DNA of 64,000 nucleotides from assembly GCA_951394045.1 (NCBI GenBank), contig OX595993.1, positions 992,001 through 1,056,000 on the forward strand, written 5' to 3'. The notes under the pieces are model-generated. The model was not told where the DNA came from. It saw only the letters and a program-made list of their open reading frames with translations, and ran no database searches. Every line of letters begins with the position of its first letter. The stretch's first letter is position 1. Positions 19,427-29,231 of the stretch are shown piece by piece. The DNA comes from Nitzschia sp. DOCU1 (Eukaryota > Bacillariophyta > Bacillariophyceae > Bacillariales > Bacillariaceae). The translations under genes were made by a program, and so were the position numbers.

Positions 19427-20240
19427 AGGCTGCAACTCGTACTCACTCCTGGGGATGCTGATGATGGAGTTTCATGTTGTACCCTATCGTTTCATTCATT
19501 GACTTGTTTCCTGTTGGATGGATGCAATTTTGACGTGCGAAAAAAGATGTATAACCATACTTAAAGAACACTATCCTGTGAAGCAGCGAATAATGGAGTG
19601 ATCCGATCACTAGTGTTGTATGGTAATAGTACTAGTCCCCCCCCCCCCCCCCCAAGCTGGGGTGGGGTGAAAAATTCTTGATGGAACATGGTGGTGTTCG
19701 ATTCACTGTACTGCCCTTGTGGCATTTTCGTTTTGTTTGTCTCTCTCATGGCAGGCACCCTACTTTTCTTCTTCGCCGACCAGGAATGCCAGTATAGGAG
19801 CACTTACTCAGTGAAGGAGGAGCCCAGGTGTTTCATCCAAGTGTAGGAACCGTCACACACAATGCTACTGGTTGATTTCCTTACTTTCCTACTCAATAGC
19901 CTCGCGCTCACTCTTTCGTCTTTCCGTCGTTCTCGCTTTCAACCGCCACCCATGGCGCGCGGAGCGTGGACGAAATCACGAAGTTTGGTTCTTTGGGTTC
20001 GGGACGGACACGAGGCAAGCAAGATACCCATTGTTCTGGCTCATGAAGAATGCCATGGCCGAGATCAAGACGTGACGTTCTGCTTTGATTTCATCCAATC
20101 CGTCATTTCAGGAGGCTGATAAGCAGTGACAAGGCCCGTTTAGATCAGGCGCAGCAAGTCAGAATTCCGGTAGCTCAGAATTTGGGGTTTCTTCGGCCGC
20201 CAAAGGCAAGATTTATCCCCACGCAGAGGCTGTCACAACC
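19427..20240. other. Intergenic with poly-C tract and duplicated promoter
   Basis: A run of ~17 C residues lies at about 19637-19653. The last ~130 bp (from about 20110) are similar to the DNA upstream of the second DUF6824 gene (21925-22069), with AGGCCCGTTTAG, TCAGGCGCA and GGGGTTTCTTC in the same order. Confidence 0.5.
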
Positions 20241-21020
20241 ATGAGCGAGGAAAGTCAATACGTGACTGAGCTACATCCAAACGATGTCTTGCTTGGCCGA
20301 GGCAGTGGGCCGAATGATCACGAGGGAAACATAAAACTCCGCGAACTGGTGGCGCAGCGAAAGACGGAATACATGTCCACTATCAACCGTGTCACCAAGG
20401 CGACCATTTCCAAGGAGATTGTAGACGCCGTGTTTGCGTCTAATGGTCGTTTTCTGAAAAAGCTGGAACCTCTAGAGATCGAGAAATTAGGACGTGATAC
20501 GGGGGTGGATTTGTACCAGGTAGCGGAAGATGATACGATTATGGAAAAGGTCAAGCAAGCGCTGCGGCAAAACAACGATAAAAAAGCTTCCACGAAGAAT
20601 GACGGACAGACGCTCACTCGTCGTGTTCAAGTTGATAAAGTGCAAAAGAAGATTGAACGGTTAAAGGGCGAACGCGACACCTTGAAACGAAAGAATGACA
20701 GCTTGGAGAAGGATGTGGCGCGGCTCTGCAAGAATGGACGCACCATTAAAGATGTTGAAAAGATTCTAGAAGATCACCAAGCGTTGCTGGACGAGACGGA
20801 AGCTCTGCGCGAGGAAAAGAAGAAGACAGACGAATTGGCGCGTTCCAATGTTGAAATGCGGGCCGCCCTCGAACGCACGGTCGAATCGGAACGTCTCTTG
20901 GCCGAGCTCACTGAGAGTGTTACAGCGAAGTTACAAGCCATGAAGCAAGTGAATGAACAATTGCAACTCGAAATCCGTACTTTGGCGCAAGCCAACTTGG
21001 ACAGAAATGAATCTAGCTAA
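20241..21020 (+). CDS. DUF6824 protein with long coiled coil (copy 1)
   Basis: 259 residues. Residues ~1-115 are the DUF6824 domain, recognised by HPNDVLLGRGSGPNDHEGN, AKT/SKEIVDAVFASNGRFLKKLEP and the end ALRQN. From ~125 to ~250 the protein is almost pure coiled coil (heptads rich in E/K/L: KIERLKGERDTLKRKND, ESERLLAELTESV). DUF6824 is expanded in diatoms with no established biochemistry; nuclear or regulatory roles are guesses. It is the partner of 22070-23494, 68-85% alike over the domain by eye, but the C-terminal halves are unrelated. The coiled coil suggests dimerisation. Confidence 0.88.
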   Translation: MSEESQYVTELHPNDVLLGRGSGPNDHEGNIKLRELVAQRKTEYMSTINRVTKATISKEIVDAVFASNGRFLKKLEPLEIEKLGRDTGVDLYQVAEDDTIMEKVKQALRQNNDKKASTKNDGQTLTRRVQVDKVQKKIERLKGERDTLKRKNDSLEKDVARLCKNGRTIKDVEKILEDHQALLDETEALREEKKKTDELARSNVEMRAALERTVESERLLAELTESVTAKLQAMKQVNEQLQLEIRTLAQANLDRNESS

Positions 21021-22069
21021 AACCTCGATTCAAAAGAGAATATAGCTCTACCTTGGGGAACTCAAAACGTAGGTCTTTTAAAAGCAAGACGTTAGTACAT
21101 GCCCAAGAGAGCAGAGATCTTCTACGATATGTGCAAGAGAGCGCTACTGCGCTAGTTCACGCACAAAAGGGGGCAGAAACGACGCAAGCTGTGGTGTTGG
21201 TGGTGGCTTGGTGACGAGAAGATATGTCTTCTCGGGCTCTCTTCTCTACTCTCTAGTCGTAGAGGTAGCTTCTAACTCTTCGTTGCTTTAATAGTCGTAT
21301 TCTAGAGTAGCTACTCTGTAGTCGCATCATGGTATCGTAGCTTTTACCGGCAGTCGGCCAAGTCTGCATCTGGATGCCGCCCGCCCGCCCGCCAACTTGT
21401 CCACAAGTCTCGGTCATTTCTTTCGTCTTTCCGTCGTTCAGACGGACTGCCGAACCGCGATCAATATATGCCGATGGCGCGCGGGGAATTATTGATCTCG
21501 GCATAAGCCTTATTTGCTGAAGGCTTCTATTGTTCTTCGTTCCGCCGGACACAAATAGTGTACTTTACTACTTTACAGTCATGAGGGGGCACATACAAAC
21601 GACGCCCCAATCTTGTGATGAGGTTCTTACACATGACAAAATCAGAACCTTTTCTATGGCCGCGTGGCCGCTCGCTGGCCCGCCTGCCAGCGCTTCGCTC
21701 GCCGCCATGATGGAGTTTGTGGAGGGCGCCAGCCCGGCCGCGTGGGCATGGGGAGCCTACGGTAGTAGGGATGCAAGAGCTCTCCTAATTCCTTACCCGC
21801 TCTATTAGAGTGTATTGGTGCACTCGTGATTCGTTCATGAAGGATGCCCGCTGCGTTATCATAAGGCTGAGTTAAAGTCGTGACGTTCCCTTTAATCCGC
21901 TCTGATTTCAGCAGACCTGTTACCTTTGGAGGCTGGTAAGAAGCGAAAAGGCCCGTTTAGCTCAGGCGCACTAAGTCCAGAGTCCGCGGGTGAACCATCG
22001 TCGGATTAGGGGTTTCTTCAGCCGCAAGAAGCGAGTCGTATCCCCCTCGAAGAGGCTGTTATCATAATC
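21021..22069. other. Spacer between the DUF6824 paralogs
   Basis: No supported gene; short ORFs on both strands show no domain. The last 150 bp resemble the 5' flank of the first paralog. Confidence 0.45.
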
Positions 22070-23494
22070 ATGAGCGAGGCAGGTCAATACGTGACGGATG
22101 TGCATCCAAACGATGTCTTGTTTGGCCGGGGCAGTGGGCCGAATGACCACGAGGGAAACATTAAATTCCGCGACATGGTGGCTCAGCGAAAGGCGGAATA
22201 CATGGCCACAAACCACCGGCAAACCAAGGCGAACATCGCCAAGACGATTGTAGACGCCGTGTTTGCGTCTAATGGTCGTTTTCTGAAAAAGCTGGAGCCT
22301 GCGGAGATCCAGAAATTAGGATATGGCAGTGGGGTGGATTTGTACCAGGTGGTGGACGATGATACGATTATGGAAAAGGCCAAACAAGCGCTGCGGCAAA
22401 ACAGAGATAAAACTAGCAGTGGACCTAGTCCGTCCATGGAGAATGACGCACAGCAGGTCGCTTCGATGATGATGCGGCCGAAAACACCGCCGCGAGCAGG
22501 AAACAACCTTCCGCCCCACTTTGTTCAGGGCAATCAGGGGCAATTCGGAATGCCAAACCCCATGACTGCTGGAATGATGAATCCCGCCCCAGCGTTTTCG
22601 ATTCATGAGCAACAAGTTTATAGAGAAGATTCGGAAGGATATGCGACGTATACCACTACGTTGGATGACCCGGAGGACGTCCGGATCTTTGAAACTGCAC
22701 GGCGGATGGGGGCGACTCCTCCAAGTGCGGCCGGACCCCGTCGTGGCTCTCTCTTGGGAGGCAGAAAGGGCGACGCTAATCGTCGAGAGTCGTTGCAAAT
22801 GAATGATGTGTGGCGCAGAGAGTCGCTGCTCGGAGCAGCAGGTGTCTCTATGGATGTTAGCGAATTGATGGCATCCTTCAAGGGCATGTCAACTACGGGA
22901 GAATTAAATTCTTCGTCCGATACCATCGGTACTATCGAAGGAAATATGTATGGAAATAGTCAGATGAGTGGTATTTCCAACATGAGCGTCGTCAGCATGG
23001 CCAGTGCTACGTCGCTGTTCAAGAATCCGAATCCCGATAACAGCAATGGCAACAACGAGGGGGCTGTGGCCGACGGAGATGATACATTTCCTGGTCCCGA
23101 AGCGGTTGGATCTGTATGGAACAATATCAATGGCGACGCAGGACAACAAGATCGTCAGAATATGTCACCTCCAGGGGGCATGAACCCGCGAGGGTCGATG
23201 ATCCCTCGCGATGCTTGGAATTCTGGCCAGCTTCAGAGCCTATTACGAGCACCTATAGACGGGAGTAGTACCATGCTGGCTTTGGATACTTCGGGGGCAA
23301 TGCCACGTCCTGTACATTTGATGGAGGATCAATTGGACTCTTTGGCTTATTTGGGGGCTTCTTCCATGTCTGTGCTGCGGGGAGGCGATCAGTCGTCGAC
23401 TTCGTTTCGCGCTGGAAACGGCTCGAGTCTTCTTGGGGCCTTCGACGGTAGCAACGTAGATTCGGACCGGATTGTACCGTCCGGTCGAAAGTAA
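22070..23494 (+). CDS. DUF6824 protein with low-complexity tail (copy 2)
   Basis: 474 residues. The DUF6824 domain covers ~1-115 (HPNDVLFGRGSGPNDHEGN, VDAVFASNGRFLKKLEP, ALRQNRDK). The remaining 360 residues are disordered-looking: Met/Pro/Asn/Gly/Ser-rich with RRGSLLGGR, RRESLQMND and WRRESLLGA, three R-R-x-S sites that fit basophilic kinases such as PKA, and SMDVSELMASFKGMST. The tail looks like a regulatory region. The copy sits 1.05 kb after copy 1 in the same orientation, with a similar upstream region, so a segment carrying promoter plus domain was duplicated and the 3' parts later diverged or were exchanged. Confidence 0.88.
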   Translation: MSEAGQYVTDVHPNDVLFGRGSGPNDHEGNIKFRDMVAQRKAEYMATNHRQTKANIAKTIVDAVFASNGRFLKKLEPAEIQKLGYGSGVDLYQVVDDDTIMEKAKQALRQNRDKTSSGPSPSMENDAQQVASMMMRPKTPPRAGNNLPPHFVQGNQGQFGMPNPMTAGMMNPAPAFSIHEQQVYREDSEGYATYTTTLDDPEDVRIFETARRMGATPPSAAGPRRGSLLGGRKGDANRRESLQMNDVWRRESLLGAAGVSMDVSELMASFKGMSTTGELNSSSDTIGTIEGNMYGNSQMSGISNMSVVSMASATSLFKNPNPDNSNGNNEGAVADGDDTFPGPEAVGSVWNNINGDAGQQDRQNMSPPGGMNPRGSMIPRDAWNSGQLQSLLRAPIDGSSTMLALDTSGAMPRPVHLMEDQLDSLAYLGASSMSVLRGGDQSSTSFRAGNGSSLLGAFDGSNVDSDRIVPSGRK

Positions 23495-24323
23495 AGGGTA
23501 GTGGATACGTCTACGCTTTCTTTGCAATGGATGTTGCCGGAACTGATCCTACTTCATTGACGTCGCTGCCGCATTATCGACTAGTCGTAGGTGGATTATA
23601 ACGCGTTGTTAATGTCACACCATTGCTAGCATGTGAGATCCACTGCTTATATTTTCCCCCATGGTTAATTTTTTATGATATTTTGCCCAGAGACGAGTAT
23701 CTCGTCTTGTAGCTGCCCATCATTTTGCTCCCACGACATCTCTGTAACTTTCCAAACTTGGGGTGCTTCTAGTAGAGTTATCACTATGGTTATAGCAGCG
23801 AAAAGGGCGCACTACCCAGTTGGCAACTACCTTGACGATCGACGAGGGTCGATATCCTCGTTCGCCGGAGCGATAGTACCTGCCACCTACGACAACACCC
23901 TGACCGTGGACGGTTGAAGTCAGGAGTTATCTTGTAGGCAGTCCTGTAAACTACTACAATTATTACTACTCTATTAAACATTGATATACTACTAAAGGAT
24001 CGTCAAGGTAGCTGCTACCTGGATAGTGCGTACTCTTCGCTGCTTTGACTATTATCTACTGATAACTATTCGAGCGAACATGCTGTCGTTACACGGCTCG
24101 GTTGGGTAGTGAACGGTACTGCAGAAACAGAAGGGCGCTAAACAGGGTAACCGGAATGACACCTTTGTGTTCATAGCATTTCCATGCTTGCACTTCACCA
24201 AAATAGTATCGAAGTTTCATCTACCGGTAGAAGCTAAATTCTCTTTTTCAAGTCATCTACTGTCTCTCAAAAACAGGAAGCACAGGCATCGTTTTTTGGC
24301 CCACTTGTAGCTGCTGCTGGTCA
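23495..24323. other. Intergenic, nothing coding
   Basis: Convergent 3' ends face each other here. A CTACCGGTAG palindrome is at 24221-24230. The ORFs near 23675-23980 are short and featureless. Confidence 0.45.
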
Positions 24324-25160
24324 TCACACAGTTCTTGGCCGCTCTTCAACCTCATAGGAAGTAACATAATGCCACTTGTTGAATGCACCAATCCAGTAGC
24401 ATTGTACCTTGGCAGTGGGAACACGAACATCTGCTAGCCATGCAGCACCTCCGAGACTCGTCATGTCGATCTCGTAGCCAGGAAATGTAGCCAGCTCAGT
24501 TGTGACGCTGGCGGCAACTCGGGCAGCCATTTCCTCAAGGAAGCCCTTTGGTTTGTTAGGGTGATCTTCCGGCAAATGCTGGCCTCGCAGGACGCGTTTC
24601 AACTCTTTCTTCGCATCAAATGATTCCATCGATGGGCAAGTTTGGACAGCATACAAATAAATCAATGGCAGCGCCAGAAGGTACATCCCTGCAAGATTCG
24701 TACTGGCAAGAATCTTCAGAACGGTCAAGCCTCCAATGACCATGAGAGCATATCTTAATAGCTGTTTGTTCTGTTCAGGTGTTAAATTTGGAATCAGCGA
24801 GTCCGAGGTCGGTGGGTTTGCGCGTGCCCCGGAGCTTGCGGCTTGACTGCGAGCAGCGGTAAAGTTGACGTTCTTGGCACTCTTGGGATCGTAGGATGAC
24901 ACAGAAATGACCCGAACTTCTGCCACCGGTTTACCCCGGTCGTCCACGAGGACTTGACATGTTGATCCGTCACTTGTCAGTATTCCCACCACGACATTCT
25001 TCGATGGGCAGTAGTGAATATCAATGAAAAAGTTGTCGGATAACGGCACGTTTCTCCTCAGTAATCGGAATCCCTTTCCCGACTCTTTCTCAACGGACCA
25101 GCCGTCGTTGGGCCTAATGGTTCGGAGATGTGTCAAGGCAGCTTGCGAAGGGATGCTCAT
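24324..25160 (-). CDS. Transmembrane protein of a local family (KELKRVLRG type), long form
   Basis: 278 residues, intronless. An N-terminal soluble domain (~1-100, HLRTIRPNDGWSVEKESGKG) resembles no family I can name. A low-complexity S/A linker follows, then two membrane segments (ALMVIGGLTVLKILAS and MYLLALPLIYLYAV, ~145-180), then the conserved block QTCPSMESFDAKKELKRVLR, RGQHLPEDHPNKPKGFLEEM and ARVAASVTTELATFPGYE. The C terminus looks like a small beta-rich domain. It is a clear paralog of the gene at 28374-29015, inverted and 3.2 kb away. Function unknown. Confidence 0.82.
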   Translation of the reverse strand: MSIPSQAALTHLRTIRPNDGWSVEKESGKGFRLLRRNVPLSDNFFIDIHYCPSKNVVVGILTSDGSTCQVLVDDRGKPVAEVRVISVSSYDPKSAKNVNFTAARSQAASSGARANPPTSDSLIPNLTPEQNKQLLRYALMVIGGLTVLKILASTNLAGMYLLALPLIYLYAVQTCPSMESFDAKKELKRVLRGQHLPEDHPNKPKGFLEEMAARVAASVTTELATFPGYEIDMTSLGGAAWLADVRVPTAKVQCYWIGAFNKWHYVTSYEVEERPRTV

Positions 25161-26793
25161 AATATCATAAATACGTTTGGAGGAAACAAATCATGTATGT
25201 CTCTTGCTTCTTCCTTTACTTTCCATCATGGTCATGTCCACCTCCGCCCTTTCTGGTCCGTGTTGATGTTTGGGCTTCGCCATCCGAGACCGACCGTCAT
25301 GCGTCCGTTGTTCCACGAACTTTAAAATAAGATTTGGGGGATTTGCGGATGCCCCTTCTTTTTTCTCCACATCAATGACTTCTTCGACTGCATGTTGTCA
25401 TCGGCCAAAAAAAAGATTGATGAGATCTGTCACATTCCACAAACGAACTACCGGTATCTATCTGATCTTATTGTCCACAAGCTAATAGAGTACCTGGTAG
25501 ATATTTCTGGACAAAGTTTGCCGTTCTGCAAGCCGCACTACAAGAACAAAATAAGAACTACGTGGTACCGCGGCGCGGGCTGTGGTCCAACGCCGCCCCC
25601 GGCGGCACCGCCCCCGCTTCTCGTCGTCGTCGTCCCGCCGGGCGGCGGCGGCGTCAGCAGCAGCGCAACAAACACCAGAGGGCGGCAACAATCGTATCAT
25701 ATGATAGTTACTCGTCGCAGGGTGCTACTACCGGTATGTGCATGGTGGCCAGAAGCAGATGGATTCTTTTGACACCCAATAGTACTTTGTCCAATTTCAT
25801 AGTAGCTTCGGTTTTGCACCTCCTTGTACTATCTTCGTAATACTGGTAGTTGGATGGGGCACCAGTTCGGCAGAAACGAAGCGTTTCATCTTGAAGAATG
25901 TCAGAATTCTACCGGTAGTGCTTCTGTTCTCCATCGACTATCGCACCGCCAACAACGGGACGGCAAACGCAGAACTACCGGTACTCATGGCATTGTGGTA
26001 CGAAAAAAACTGTAGAAAGTGCAAATAAAAAGACGGTTCGATGGTTCTTTTTGCTGGGTCTAATAATCGCATTACAGCAGCCTCATCCATGCGAACCAAA
26101 CCGAGAACTATTATTACAATAAAGCCTTGTCCGGTTCTGCAAAGTTCTTAGAGCTTGATAAAATTGGTAAATATCATCTCACTCAAGGAATTTAACACCA
26201 CAATTATCCCACATAAGAATTGCATCTCAATACACATGGGGGTGAGGGGTTGGGTGGAATAATGTAGCTTCAACTACGTTTTATCAAAGGGCATATCAAA
26301 AAATCGCGATCATAAGTAAGTCTTGATCGAGAGAAAGAGAATAGAAGAGTGCACGCCTACCGGTAGTTTACCGGTAGTACTATTTGCTTTGCTTTGACCT
26401 TTAATCGGAACATCTCGCGTTTGCACGACCTCAATGAATGAGCCTGAGCAGGATTTTATTCGATGGCATCGCTTGCGGCGAGCTCCCTGAAAACTGCACG
26501 GCAATAATCGAAGGATACGTCATGGAGGATTTTGTTTAATGAACTTGCGTGGTTTCGAGGAACGCTAACGTAACGAGCAAGCCGAAGAAGAGCGCATGGT
26601 TCGGAGTCGTCGGCAACGCGAATCATCTCTTTTTAGCATTGATGTGACTGGACAGCTAGAGAGTTGAAACAACTGACTTTTCGGACGCCCCCCACCCAGC
26701 AAGTCGTAGTCTGCGTTTCGCTCTAATCCACTGAAGTCAACCCTGCAACATTTGGAATACCGCCATAATTTGCTGAACCCCTACACAATAACC
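25161..26793. other. Intergenic, with CTACCGGTAG palindromes
   Basis: No supported gene. 25560-25660 is a GC-rich low-complexity block (CGGCGGCGGC, CCGCCCCCG). Perfect CTACCGGTAG at 25909-25918 and 26357-26366; near copies at about 25448, 25727, 25974 and 26368. Confidence 0.5.
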
Positions 26794-27396
26794 ATGCCGC
26801 CGATCGCCAAGAAACGAGCTCGGTTTGCCCTCGAAAAGGATTACCAGATTTATTCAGTGCCCCATCGATGGGACTACGATGCAGCCCAACGGGCAGAGAT
26901 TTGGGTCACGAAACAAGAATACCAAGACATCCGCGACGAGATTAAACGCGTTGTAGCTCTCATGAACGGAAGGAACAAGTACGGCAGACACAACAAGCTA
27001 AGCCCTCTCCAGGAGTGTGTGCGAGGGCTCGAATGTCAAACCGAGCAAGGAGCCGTTGCTAAGAAAGTGGCATGCTTAGATGGCATCTGTGCCGTTCTTA
27101 TGGAACAAGATCACCAACAGTCCGTTGGCGATTTTAGTGCTGAAGCTATTCGAAGGCGTTACATCGAGATGAACTCGGTTCACGTTGATGCCGCCGTGCG
27201 ACGCGCCCAGCAGGACGCTGATTACGAGAATGAAGAAGTACCTGCCCAGGCCAGCCCGTGCATTGCTTCTCAAAAAACTGGATCAAGAATAGTCAACGCA
27301 AGAAGAAACAGAAGTCGAATCAGCCGCCTTCTTTTTGGTACCCCTCAACGAAATAATAGCTACGAGAAGGGTCGTAGAGCTGAGGAAACTCACTGA
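26794..27396 (+). CDS. Diatom-type W/RGLE/EQ-family protein, copy A
   Basis: 200 residues from ATG 26794. A block of ~110 residues starting at EIWVTKQEYQDIRDEI, then CVRGLECQTEQGAV, then AVLMEQDHQQ and RRRYIEMNSVHVDAAVRRAQ matches two other proteins in this window (32161-33285 C terminus; 45311-45937). The shared pattern is W-x4-[ED]-[YL]-x3-R ... RGL ... VL/FLxEQxxQ ... YxxM/Y ... A-x-D-x-E-E. I know such proteins only as uncharacterised diatom families. The C terminus is basic (RRNRSRISRLLFG), possibly nuclear or nucleic-acid binding. Function unknown. Confidence 0.8.
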   Translation: MPPIAKKRARFALEKDYQIYSVPHRWDYDAAQRAEIWVTKQEYQDIRDEIKRVVALMNGRNKYGRHNKLSPLQECVRGLECQTEQGAVAKKVACLDGICAVLMEQDHQQSVGDFSAEAIRRRYIEMNSVHVDAAVRRAQQDADYENEEVPAQASPCIASQKTGSRIVNARRNRSRISRLLFGTPQRNNSYEKGRRAEETH

Positions 27397-28373
27397 AAAC
27401 GTTTCGCTACAATGTATATATTTGCTGCAGCAACAATGCTACTACCACCACTGCAAACCATTTTGAACTTTTTGTCGCTCTGCTAGAGAGCATAATACAT
27501 AATACAGTTTTTCACTACGCATCTTATGATCACAATACTTAGAAAAATTCGTAGCCTTGTTCTCGTCCTCGTAATACCTAGGAGAGAAGCGCCCAGCACC
27601 TCACTTCTGCTGCAGCCATCCCCCCGATGTTTGTCTGGAAAGTCCAAACCGAACACAAGGCACACGTGGTAGCTGCGTGCAAGATGCGTACTTGGCTTAA
27701 AGCCGTTGGTTCACTGGTTCATTCATCATGGTTGATTTCGCTTTCAAAGGGCAAGCGACGGCTTTTGCCCAGCAGCAGCCAGTCGGCTTATTCTTGGTGC
27801 CAGCACTTCTCCACAATAGTAGTTAGTAGCCTGCTATTGCCTTGATTATGATCTTGAAGATCGAGTCATCTCACACTACCTATGATGACCTAGGGTGAAT
27901 CCCGGACTGCGGTACCTTGCAATGTCTACTAGTAGAGAGGTCAGCAGTGGCTAAACCCAAAAGAATGGTTCGTAGTCCACCTCTACTACCGGTAGACGGG
28001 CGTACGACTACTCGTATCGTATAGTATCGTACCGGTAAAGGACTCTATTGGCTATTGTGTAGTAGTCGTCCTTGGTATGATGACGTCATTAAATGACTAC
28101 GGTAAGTCGAGCTCGATCCCCGAATAACACAACCAATCGATTGATTCGACCCTACAGAAAGAGGTCGTGTGGGTCACTTCCGCGCGTCTACTATGTGATG
28201 ATGGTGCTGGAAGGAACGAATCAATCAATCATTGGACGGGGTCCGCCGTGCTACCATGATGACATGTATTCCAGAACCTGATCTTCTTCTTCTTACCCTG
28301 AAGGCCAACTTGATCCTATCCTGACCTACATAATTTCCATCAATAAGAAGTGAAAAGGGAGGCATTGATCACG
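27397..28373. other. Intergenic with CRE and CTACCGGTAG sites
   Basis: No gene. CTACCGGTAG at 27986-27995 and TGACGTCA at 28081-28088, about 290 bp upstream of the next start. Confidence 0.45.
28081..28088. promoter_or_regulatory. CRE palindrome upstream of the 28374 gene
   Basis: TGACGTCA within TGATGACGTCATTAAATGAC. Possible bZIP site; inferred from motif alone. Confidence 0.35.
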
Positions 28374-29015
28374 ATGAGCGATTCAGCAAAGACTGCAACA
28401 AAGAATAATAATGAGTCGAGCCTCTCCACAATTCCGGGGCTTTCTGGCGTTCCGTCGACGATGATCTCAACCTTGACGAGGGCGAGCAGCAAGCTTGGTA
28501 GCACGAGAAGTATCGTATCTGAAACAGACCTAGCAAAAGGTGCCGAGGAGGCGTTCAAACTGACGGATAGACAAGAAATGATAAAGTGGACGCTGATTAT
28601 CATTGGTCGTTTTACGCTTCTGAGAGCGCTGGCGTCAGCGTTCTTTACGGTGATCCTCGTCGTGGGGCCAAGTCTGTACTTGTACCTCCATCAAACTTGT
28701 CCCAAAAAAGATTCGTTTGACACGAGAAAGGAATTGAAGCGAGTCTTGCGTGGTCATCATCTCTCGGAAGATCATCCTGACAAGCCCAAGGGATACCTGG
28801 CCGGAATGGTGGCTAGAGCCACAGCTTCTGTGACGGCAGAATCTGCCGTCTTGACGGGCTACAAACTGGAATTGACACCCTACAATGGAGCGTTTATCCT
28901 GGCAAAGCTCGATCTTCCGAGCAAAGAAATGACAATTTACTGGCTAGGGATTGCGGGGCAGTGGCGCCATATTCATACGAGTCAGCCACGGGTAAGTGGA
29001 AGCAAGACGGACTAG
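28374..29015 (+). CDS. Transmembrane protein of the KELKRVLRG family, short form
   Basis: 213 residues from ATG 28374 (context CACGATGA). It lacks the ~100-residue N-terminal domain of its paralog at 24324-25160 and starts with a Ser/Thr-rich region. Two membrane segments (IKWTLIIIGRFTLLRAL; FFTVILVVGPSLYLYL) are followed by HQTCPKKDSFDTRKELKRVL, GHHLSEDHPDKPKGYLAGM and ARATASVTAESAVLTGYK, ~60% identical to the paralog by eye. The shared Cys after the second segment is kept. Membrane role unknown. An inverted duplication with domain loss (or gain in the other) is the simplest history. Confidence 0.82.
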   Translation: MSDSAKTATKNNNESSLSTIPGLSGVPSTMISTLTRASSKLGSTRSIVSETDLAKGAEEAFKLTDRQEMIKWTLIIIGRFTLLRALASAFFTVILVVGPSLYLYLHQTCPKKDSFDTRKELKRVLRGHHLSEDHPDKPKGYLAGMVARATASVTAESAVLTGYKLELTPYNGAFILAKLDLPSKEMTIYWLGIAGQWRHIHTSQPRVSGSKTD

Positions 29016-29231
29016 CTGTCGCCCGCAGATTCCGACTGTCACCAACTGAAGGGGGAGCAGAACCTATCACTGCTATCAAGCATAGGGTGCACTTTTGTAT
29101 GTAGTTTGCAGCTTCACCCAGCGCACTGTTTTGGACGCTTGTCCAGCGCGTGGACCAACGGCAATCACAGACGTAATTGCAAAGTAGCCTATCGATTTCA
29201 TAAAAATCTCCGTAATAATGCGCCTCTTGGA

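Noticed and set aside
25560..25770. GC-rich ORFs on both strands
   Set aside because: Low-complexity GC block read as Pro/Arg/Ala-rich peptides in several frames; no frame stands out.
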